Below, piece by piece: positions 54,952-64,000 of a stretch of 64,000 bases of DNA. Within the stretch, counting starts at the first letter, position 1. Each line of letters begins with the position of its first letter. Below the pieces are notes generated by a model. That model was not told the DNA's origin. It ran no database searches and saw only the letters and a list, made by a program, of their open reading frames with translations. A program made the translations under genes and the position numbers. The stretch is from assembly GCF_033568475.1 (NCBI RefSeq), contig NC_133120.1:82788151-82852150 (forward strand). Reading direction: 5' to 3'. The DNA comes from Henckelia pumila. Lineage: Eukaryota > Streptophyta > Magnoliopsida > Lamiales > Gesneriaceae.

Positions 54952-57030
54952 TATGGGGACCTCGGGTTGTTAATCTCATCTTAGGGCAATTAACGATTAA
55001 TAAACAATTAATCATGTATTTAAAAGAATACTCAAACCAAATAAAAAAAAATTAAAATATTACACCTCGCTCGATTGGTAAAATCATACCGATCGAGCGG
55101 GCAACGAATCTCATCCCTCGGGTCTGAGCAAATTTTGGCCTCGCTCGATCGGTCAAATCTTACCGATCGAGCGAGCAAGAAAAATAAAATTTCTGCTCAG
55201 CAATAACAGGCCTCGCTCGATAGGTGAAATCTTACCGATCGAGCGGCCACTCTGCCCAGAAAATCTGCAGAAAAGTTTTGTGATGTCAAAACTTGAGCAT
55301 TCAATCTAAATCACCTCAAAACAATACAGAACATGGTTGAATATCTTAAGAAACATGCATATAATGATAGTAATAAACATGAAGCATAAATCCATGCCTT
55401 TATTACATCAAACTAATAATATCAAAGACAATAAACCATAGACTACACAATGTGTACTTCAAGACATAATTCTTTCACAAGTTTGATGCTAGTTCAACTA
55501 TCATATATCCTCTAAAACCCGAGTCCTCACTTGCTAGATCTCGTTCCCAAGCTATCAATGACGTCGTTGACTAGCTCCTGCCCCCTCTGTTGCCATGCAC
55601 ACATACAAAAAAGCAACAGCCGGATAAACTTCGGTGAGAAATCATTCCCAGTATAATCGACATATATAAAGCGTAAATAAATCATATCGACTCTATTCAT
55701 AATCGACTCAAAAATAGAGTAAATAATGCATATATCGATTAAAAATTGATTCATATCACATCGTTGCCATCAAGATTCGTAAACGATCTTGACATGGATA
55801 TCCATCTATCGAAGTCGTCTCAGACTTGAAAATAAGATCGCCTCAGATCTTGGCAATAGAATCAATTCAATATCATATAATATCGTAATCATATCGACTC
55901 AAACTCAAAGATCCACTACCTGAGATGGATCGACAACATCGAAACCAAATCAAAATAATAAACAAGTATGTGATTTTGGCAGGACAACTCAAGAAGCGTC
56001 TTTCTCGAGTTTCAAATCTCTGACTCGCGATGTCGTCATTATACCTTCGTATTTCTCAGTTCGAAATGCTTCAAATCTGAAACACAATATCAAAAGACAC
56101 ATATCAAACTTCGTTCAAGTCTATCATTTCAGAATCAATCCAAAATCATCAAGAATCGTCAATCAAAACCACTTCAAACCTTCGTCACTTCTTCCTTCAA
56201 CTTGAAGTTGAGGTTCTTGAGTCAATAGTCCCCGAATAAACTCTGAAACTGAAAATAACATTGCTACAACATCAATAACATATCACTTAACATCTCAGCT
56301 CAATCATCGGCTATCAAAACGATCGTAAAACACAAATCGACGGCGTAGCGATTGAAAATCGGTAACCGACAAAATATCGAAATCATTTCCGACTTCGAAT
56401 ACAATTCATACGTATATCACATCAGCCATAATAACTCAAAGAGCAAGATAACAGCATCTCTAACCCTCAGACACAATCTGAAAATCAAGATTAAGTACAA
56501 GCAACATGAATTCGTCAACCCGGTTTCGATATCGAAATACATAAACGTCGAAGAACATATACATATCATCAATATCTGATATCTACCAACTTTCGAGCTT
56601 CAAACCATGCTGAAAGATATAAAAACTTACACTAGATCGAAGCCCTCATCGTAAGGATTCCAGAACACTTTACGGAATCAAAATCGGACGATCGGGTCAA
56701 AAGATACAAGGATTTGAAAATCAAGAAATCAAAAGGAAATGAAGAGGATTGGCTTCTCTGTTCTAATTTTCTGATTATTCATATGAGATACACGTATACA
56801 TGTTGACACTTCAATAATAATCTGATAACTTTCAAGCAATATTGCATTTTAGTCCCTCAAGTCTTCAGAAATTACAATTCAGTCCTCGGCCCTTATTTTA
56901 ATTCAATTTCAATCCTAAATAATTTAAGAATATTAGAATTTAAATCGAAACTCTAAATATTCCCAAATTAAATATACTCGGATCAAAATTAAATAATCTC
57001 GGATTAAATTAAATAATCCCGGGCCTTACA
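54952..57030 (-). mobile_element. Downstream (3') LTR of Tekay/Del-type chromovirus
   Basis: A 2,079-bp LTR. On the minus strand it begins TGTAAGGCCCGGG (at 57030), and it ends at 54952 with GGTCCCCATA, a mutated form of the GGTCCCCACA end seen in the other LTR. It is highly similar to 62070-64000. Three 32-bp hairpin motifs lie near its U5 end. Confidence 0.9.
55068..55245. repeat. Triple palindromic motif in the 3' LTR
   Basis: CGCTCGATCGGT, an 8-base spacer and ACCGATCGAGCG form 12-bp stems at 55068-55099, 55142-55173 and 55214-55245, spaced about 73 bp. Copies 1 and 3 have one stem mismatch each. Confidence 0.9.
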
Positions 57031-57046
57031 TTTCTCCCCTACTAAG
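57031..57046 (-). promoter_or_regulatory. Polypurine tract of the chromovirus
   Basis: CTTAGTAGGGGAGAAA on the minus strand, immediately before the LTR start TGTAAGG. This is the expected site for plus-strand DNA priming. Confidence 0.8.
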
Positions 57047-57141
57047 ACATGAGTTCGTCCTCGAATTCATAAGCAGTATAGATATGCAGTCTGTATACTC
57101 ATAAGAAGAAAGAATAACAGAAAACTGAATAAGAACTCACA

Positions 57142-60100
57142 TCAGTGGAATAGATAAGGAAATCTCTGTCTCATGTCTTCTTCAACTTCCCATGTCGCTT
57201 CTTCAACTCCGTGCCAACTCCATTGAATCTTCACCAATGGAATGGTCTTTGTTCGGAGTTGCTATTCCTTTCTATCGAGTACCTGAATCGGCTGTTCAAA
57301 ATAGCTAAGAGTTTCATCTAACTCAGCTTCATCAGGTTGCAAGATATGAGCATCATCAGATATATACTTTCGAAGCATCGAGACATGAAAGACATCATGT
57401 ATTCCAGATAAAGACATAGGTAATGCGAGTCGATAAGCAAGATTGCCTATCTTCTCAAGTATCTCATACGGCCCAATATATCGCGGAGATAACTTTCCTC
57501 GTTTACCAAATCTGACTGTGCCCCTGAATGGTGAAATCTTCAAGAATACTCTATCTCCCTGTTCAAAAGATAACGACCGTCATCGCACATTCGTATATCT
57601 AGTCTGTCTGTGCTGTGCTGTTCTCATTCTCTGCTGAGTCAACTTCACCTTCTCAGTCATCTGTCTGATCATATTTGGACCTACTCAGGCACCTCTGACA
57701 CATCATCCCAATACAATGGCGATCGACACTTCTTCCCATACAACGCTTCAAATGGAGTCATCTCTATACTTGTCTGATAACTGTTGTTATAAGAGAACTC
57801 TACAAGTGGTATAGAATCTTGCCATGTAATCCCAAAATCAAGTATCACAGCTCTAAGCATATCCTCAAGAGTCTGAATAGTTCATTCAGATTGTCCTTCA
57901 GTTTGAGGATTATAAGCAGTACTCAAATGTAAGCGCGTACCTAGAGCTTCCTGTAGGATATGCCAAAAGTGCAAAGTAAATCTAGGATCTCGATCAAATA
58001 CAATCAATTTTGGCACACCATGTAGTCTTACCACTTCTCGAATATAGAGATCTGCCATTTGATCATGACGATAAGCCATTCGATAAGGAATAAAGCACGC
58101 AGATTTTGTCAATCTGTCTATGATCACCCAAATAGCATCGCAACCTCGGGATGATCGTGGCAATTTCGTCACAAAGTCCATGGAAATATGATCTCATTTC
58201 CATTTAGGAATAGATAGACTCTGTAATAAGCCACCTGGCTTCTTTCTCTCAGTCTTCACTTGTTGGCAGTTCAAGAATTTTGATACAAATTCAGTCACAT
58301 CAGACTTCATTTGTTTCCACCAGTACCGATTCTTCAAATCGTTGTACATTTTTCTGCCTCCAGGGTGAATACTGAATCGAATACAATGAGCTTCTTTCAA
58401 AATATTCTGTTTCAAAACTGCAAGATCGGGAACAACAATTCGGTTATTCACGTACAGAATATCATCATCACTAAACTTGTATTCAGACTGATGTCCTGAT
58501 CTGATCATTTCAATCGAATTCTGTACACTCAAATCATATTTATATGCTTCTTTGATTCGAATCAACAACTCAGGCTCAACACTGATAGCACAAATTCTCA
58601 TCGGTCTTCTATCTGTCTCAAATATATATCCAGAAATACAAAAATCTTCAATCAAATTAGATACACCTATAGTAGATAAGGATAAGGCACATACCTTCCT
58701 ACTTAGGGCATCAGCGGCTGCATTTGACTTCCCTGGATAATATTTGATTTCATAGTCGAAATCTTTCAATAAATCGAGCCATCTTTGTTGTCTCATATTC
58801 AGTTCAGATTGTGAAAACAGATACTTCAGACTTTTATGATCAGAAAAGATTTCGAATTTCTCACCATACAAATAATGTCGCCAGATCTTCAATGCGAAAA
58901 TAATAGCTGCCAATTCAAGATCATGAATTGGATATATGATTTCATGTGGTTTCAGTTGTCGAGAAGCATAAGCGACAACATGTCATTTCTGCATCAAAAT
59001 ACATCCCAAACCTCGGTGAGAAGCATCACAATAAACAACAAAATCACCAGTACCTGAAGGGATTGTCAAGACTGGTGTTGTAGTCAACCTCTTCTTCAGC
59101 TCAAGAAAACTGATTTCACATGCTTCAGACCACACAAACGGTGCATTCTTTTGTGTAAGCTGTATAATAGGTTTTGCAATAGACGAGAAATCTTGGATAA
59201 ATCGACGATAATATCCTGCCAAACCCATAAAACTTCTGATTTCTGGCATATATGTCGGTCTTTGCCAACTGATCACTGCTTCTACTTTGCTTGGATCAAC
59301 TGAAATACCATCTCCTGATATAATATGACCCAAAAATACCACCTGTTTCAATCAAAACTCACGTTTGGATAATTTCGCATACAGTTTCTCTTCTCTCAAC
59401 GTCTTCAAAATTATTCTCAAGTGGTCAGCATGATCACATAAATTCTTCGAGTAAATCAAAATATCATCGATAAATATGATCACGAAATCATCTAGATACT
59501 TTTGAAATACCCTATTAATCAGTCCCATAAATACTGCTGGTGCATTCGTTAAACCAAAAGGCATGACTATAAATTCATAATGGCCATACCTGGTTCTAAA
59601 TGCAGTTTTAGGGATATCTTAATCTCTTACCCTCAGTTGATGATAGTCGGATCGCAAATCAATCTTTGAATATACTGACGAACCCTGAAATTGATCAAAT
59701 AAATCATCGATACGAGGTAAAGGATAGCGATTCTTTACCGTTGCTTTGTTCAATTGCCGATAGTCAATACATAGTCTCATCGATCCGTCTTTCTTTCTAA
59801 AAAACAAAACCGGAGCTCCCCAGGGCGAAACACTCGGTCTGATATATCCCTTGGCCAACAATTCTTCAAGTTTGTCCTTCAACTCTATCGGTGACATACG
59901 ATAAGGTGCTTTTGATATCGGCTGTGTATCTGGCATCAACTCAATACTGAAGTCTACCTCTCGATATGGAGGCAATCCCGGAATCTCGTCAGGAAAAACA
60001 TCTGCGAATTCACTAACCACTAGCAAGTCAGCCAATTTCGGGCTAGTCTTCAGTACATCCACTGCATAGATAAGAAATCCTTCTGCCCCTTTCTGTAATA

Positions 60101-61721
60101 AGTCAGTCATAGAAAGAACAGATATCAAAAGAATTCTGGCTCGTGATCCCTTACCATAAAATTTCCATTCGTCAGCCATATCAGGTCTGAATCTTACAAT
60201 CTTCTGAAAACAGTCAACTATAGCTCTGTACTTGGTTAGCATATCAATACCGATAATACAATCAAAATCAGACAAACCGAGTACAACACAATCAACCTCA
60301 ATCTCATGACCCTCATACTGTAATATACAATTTCGTACAGACTTCACTGATATGATACCTCTTCCCAACGGAGATGAAATAGATACTACAGTAGCTAAAG
60401 GTTCAACAGGCAACTCGTGTAATGCAACAAATTGCTCAGAAATAAATGTGTGTGATGCACCAGTATCAAATAAGAAATAGGCAGGATAACCATAGAGAAA
60501 ACAGTTACCTGCAATCACATCATCTGGTGCAGCTTATGCTTGCTCTTCAGTCAGTGCAAACACTCGAGCTTGTTGCCTCTGTTGTTGGTTCCCAGCTTGA
60601 TTTCCTCCAGTACGGCTCTGTGCTGATGGCTGAGGTTGGAATGAATGCACTGAAGACGCTTGCCTCTCTAGCTGTGTCAATGTTCGAGATCCACTTGCAC
60701 CCTGTGCACCTCCAAAACCTCGTTGTGGGAATACTTTCGCAAAATGACCCGGTTGTTGGCAAATGTGACAACTGCCAAACACTCCTTTGCATTGCTCATT
60801 GGTATGACGTCCCCCACACTTGGAATAGTAAACATCAGAAGTACTGGATTTTTGTCCACCTCTGAACTATCTGGATCCACTGAAACTAGAAGAGCTACCA
60901 CCTGAACGCTTAAACTGTTTGCTTTTGCCCTTGAAGAAATTTTTCTTACCACTGCTACTACCTCCAGCATCAAATCGAGGTGGTGGTGGAATTTGTGGCT
61001 GTTCTTGCGGTTGTCTTATCGGCTGTGGTACAAATTGTGCTCCTCGTTGCCTCAGTATTCCTGCTTCAGCCCCCTTTGCACGATTCAGAGCATCGGCAAA
61101 GGTATTCGGTCTTCCTGAATTAACAAGAGTGAACACATCGGGATTCAAGCCATTGATGAATTGATCGGCTTGAGCTTCATCACTAACAGCAATATGTGGA
61201 GCAAACTTCAACAAGCTAGTGAACTTTGGAACATATTCTTCAATATTTAAATGTCCCTATTGCAAACTTGCAAACTCTGCCCCTTTGTCCTTTCGATAAG
61301 AAACATGAAAGAACCGTTGATAGAAAGCAGTTCGAAATACTAACCAGGTATAAACAGTACCTTGCTGTTCAAATGCTCGCTTTGACGCTATGCACCAACT
61401 CTTTGCAAGGCCATGTAACTGGTGAATCACTAATCTCACGCGTCGTTCATATGGATAATCAAGTGACTCGAATAACTGCTCTATATCCTCTAGCCAATTC
61501 TCACAGTCAACAGAGTTCTCAGTCCCTTGCAGTGTCGGTGGTTTAAAGGACTAAAATCGCTTCAAAAGCTTCTCCATCGGATTGGCATCACCAAACAGAT
61601 CAACAGAAGTACTACTCTGTCCATGTTCAGTTGCTCTCACTGGGACCTGTGCAACATTTGTCTGTTCTGGTTCATTTACTGCCAAAGTCTGTCTAACTCT
61701 CGGTGCTGGTCGGGGAGGCAT
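57142..61721 (-). pseudogene. Chromovirus gag-pol polyprotein (Tekay/Del type), multiple stops
   Basis: About 1,526 codons from MPPRPAPRVRQTL (61721) to a stop at 57142. Domains in order: gag (NWLEDIEQLFESLDYPYERR, about 61490-61120); zinc knuckle CHICQQPGHFAKVFP with the last Cys lost; protease [13 protein letters not shown] near 60465; RT ([31 protein letters not shown]); RNase H (VVYCDASHRGLGC); integrase with HHCC region ([16 protein letters not shown], one Cys replaced), then DFVTKLP, FDRDPRF and NPQTEGQSE; and a C-terminal chromodomain WHGVEEATWEVEEDMRQRF. In-frame stops lie near 61555, 61256, 60868, 60533, 59618, 59349, 58986, 58192, 57886, 57575 and 57260, plus a frameshift near 57690. 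Chromodomain integrases target heterochromatin. The copy is dead. Confidence 0.9.
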
Positions 61722-62051
61722 ATCTGATAATCAAACAGATTAGTGTACAATTCATCATATCATAACACATTTATGTTTCAGTCTTCCTCTGATTAACACA
61801 ATAATGTCTTCTCAAGAGATTGAATCTGATTCATACTTATTCAATACATGATATTTCTTCAATCAAATAATCAAATAACATGTAATTCAGAAAACTGTAC
61901 GACATACTCTTCTCATTCTATCACAACATCATGTGATAAATAAACATCGGGGAACAAGAATTCATATACCATACAAGTATGAAAGAAATAAATAAATCAG
62001 AATAGAAGACTCGATCTACCCCGCTCATCTCTTCTCAGTCCGAGAAACTTA

Positions 62052-62064
62052 GGCTCTGATACCA
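62052..62064 (-). promoter_or_regulatory. Primer binding site of the chromovirus
   Basis: TGGTATCAGAGCC on the minus strand, five bases inside the LTR end. It is complementary to the 3' end of initiator Met-tRNA. Confidence 0.85.
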
Positions 62065-62069
62065 CCTGT

Positions 62070-64000
62070 TGTGGGGACCTCGGGTTGCTAATCTCATCTT
62101 AGGGAAATTAACGATTAATAAACAATCAATCATGTATTTAAAAGAATACTCAAACCAAATAATTTTTTTTTTACAAATATTGCACCTCGCTCGATCGGTA
62201 AAATCCTACCGATCGAGCGGGCAACGAATCTCATCCCTCGGGTCTGAGCAAATTTTGGCCTCGCTCGATCGGTCAAATCTTACCGATCGAGCAAGCAAGA
62301 AAAATAAAGTTTCTGCTCAGCAATAATAGGACTCGCTCGATCGGTGAAATCCTACCGATCGAGCGGCCACTCTGCCCAGAAAATCTGCAGAAAAGTTTTG
62401 TGCTGTCAAAACTTGAGCATTCAATCTAAATCACCTCAAAACAATACAGAACATGGTTTAATATATTAAGGAGCATGCATATAATGATAGTGCTAAACAT
62501 GAAGCATAAATACATGCCTTTATTACATCAAACTAATAATATCAAAGGCAATAAACCATATACTACACAATGTGTACTTCAAGACATAATTCTTTCACAA
62601 GTTTGATGCTAGTTCAACTATCATATATCCTTTAAAACCTGAGTCCTCACTTGCTAGATCTCGTTCCCAAGCTATCAATGACGTTGTTGACTAGCTCCTG
62701 CCCCCTCTGTTGCTATGCACACATACAAAACAAAGCAACAACCAGATAAACTCCGGTGAGAAATCATTCCCAGTATTATCGACATATATAAAGCGTAAAT
62801 AAATCATATCGACTCTATTCATAATCGACTCAATAATAGAGTAAATAACGCATATATCGATTAAGAATTGATTCATATCACGTCGTTGCCATCAAGATTC
62901 GTAAACGATCTTGACATAGATATCCATCTATCGAAGTCGTCTCAGACTTGAAAATAAGATCGCCTCAGATCTTGGCAATAGAATCAATTAAATATCATAT
63001 CATATCGTAATCATATCAACTCAAACTCAAAGATCAACTACCTGAGATGGATCGACAACATCGAAATCAAATCAAAATAATAAACAAGTATGTGATTTTG
63101 GCAGGACAACTCAAGAAGCGTCATTCTCGAGTTTCAAATCTCTGACTCACGATATCGTCATTATACCTTAGTATTTCTCAGTTCAGAATGCTTCAAATCT
63201 GAAACAAAATATCAAAAGACACATATCAAACTTTGTTCAAGTCTATCATTTCAGAATCAATCCAAAATCATCAAGAATCGTCAATCAAAACCACTTCAAA
63301 CCTTCGTCACTTCTTCCTTCAACTTGAAGTTGAGGTTCTTGAGTCAATAGTCTCCGAATAAACTCTGAAACTAAAAATAACATTGCTACAACATCAATAA
63401 CATATCACTTAACATCTCAGCTCAATCATCGGCTATCAAAACGATCGTAAAACACAAATCGACGGCGTAGCGATTGAAAATCGGTAACCGAAGAAATATC
63501 AAAACCATTTCCGACTTCAAATACAATTCATACGTATATCATATCAGCCATAATAACTCAAAGAGCAAGATAACAGCAGCTCTAACCCTCAGACACAAGC
63601 TGAAAATCAAGATTAAGTACAAGCAACATGAATTCATCAACCCGGTTTCGATATCGGAATACATAAACGTCAAAGAACATATACATATCATCAATATCTG
63701 ATATCTACCAACTTTTGAGCTTCAAAACATGCTGAAAGATATAAAAACTTGCACTAGATCGAAGCCCTCGTCGTAAGGATTCCAGAACACTTTACGAAAT
63801 CAAAATCGGATAATTGGATCAAAAGATACAAAGATTTGAAAATCAAGAAATCAAAAGGAAATGAAGAGGATCGGCTTCTCTGTTCTAATTTTCTGAATAT
63901 TCATATGAGATGCATGTATACATGCTGACACTTCAATAATAATCTGATAACTTTCAAGCAATATTGCATTTTAGTCCCTCAAGTCTACAGAAATTACAAT
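62070..64000 (-). mobile_element. Upstream (5') LTR of the chromovirus, partial
   Basis: Starts TGTGGGGACCTCGGG on the plus strand (its U5 end on the minus strand) and continues to the window edge. By alignment to the other LTR about 150 bp are missing. The triple hairpin recurs at 62188-62219, 62262-62293 and 62334-62365, with only one stem change. Confidence 0.9.

Noticed and set aside
1..64000. tRNA, rRNA, snoRNA, CRISPR arrays, origins
   Set aside because: No cloverleaf-type boxes, rRNA words or regularly spaced repeats with unique spacers were noticed. The regular LTR hairpins are inside a retroelement and have no spacer/cas context.

Overview
The window is nuclear DNA from a flowering plant, most likely a eudicot. 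It is AT-rich and has intron-containing plant genes: a two-MYB SHAQKYF regulator, an OCTOPUS/DUF740 protein and a 20-exon WD40 protein. It is packed with plant transposons of almost every class. The species cannot be named from the sequence. No rRNA, tRNA, CRISPR array or bacterial feature was seen.

Layout. 1-9.8 kb: AT-rich intergenic DNA with a 67-bp near-perfect hairpin (773-839), a lone open coat-protein-like ORF from an integrated plant pararetrovirus (1046-2428) and a solo TRIM LTR (about 7952-8085). 9.9-14.3 kb: two host genes on the minus strand, a small serine-rich protein (9885-10226) and a DIVARICATA-like MYB gene (13110-14241, one intron with two telo-boxes); a 301-bp MULE-type MITE lies between them. 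16.5-21.6 kb: a complete 348-bp TRIM, then a 3.69-kb palindromic retroelement (17934-21623) flanked by a 5-bp target duplication. 24.4-37.3 kb: the intronless OCTOPUS-like gene and the WD40 gene, both on the minus strand. 37.5-40.2 kb: a hAT-type MITE, a Tourist-like candidate, a 408-bp Helitron, a broken Ty3/gypsy RT fragment and a TRIM LTR with its primer binding site. 40.2-50.7 kb: repeat family C, a tandem array of chimeric units (gene fragment plus the 5' end of a PIF/Harbinger element), a broken PIF element, a Copia element lacking RT/RNase H, a mitochondrial-carrier pseudogene scrap and an F-box pseudogene interrupted by one nonsense codon. 50.8-54.95 kb: two more copies of repeat family C, one carrying a solo LTR and one carrying a MITE. 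54.95-64 kb: a Tekay/Del-type chromovirus on the minus strand with 2.08-kb LTRs; its upstream LTR runs off the window.

Functional genes. Four host genes look usable: the small serine-rich protein, the MYB factor, the OCTOPUS-like protein and the WD40 protein. The last has one problematic exon junction. They are unrelated in function, and no operon-like logic is expected. Everything else is mobile DNA or decayed copies.

Most unusual structure. The 3.69-kb palindrome has two about 97% similar arms. Each arm carries a Transposase_28-type ORF facing inward and an LTR-like TATA/U5 end facing outward. TG...CA termini and a TTCAT direct repeat bound the whole. It reads as two 3' ends of one LTR retrotransposon, joined inside-to-inside and integrated as a unit.
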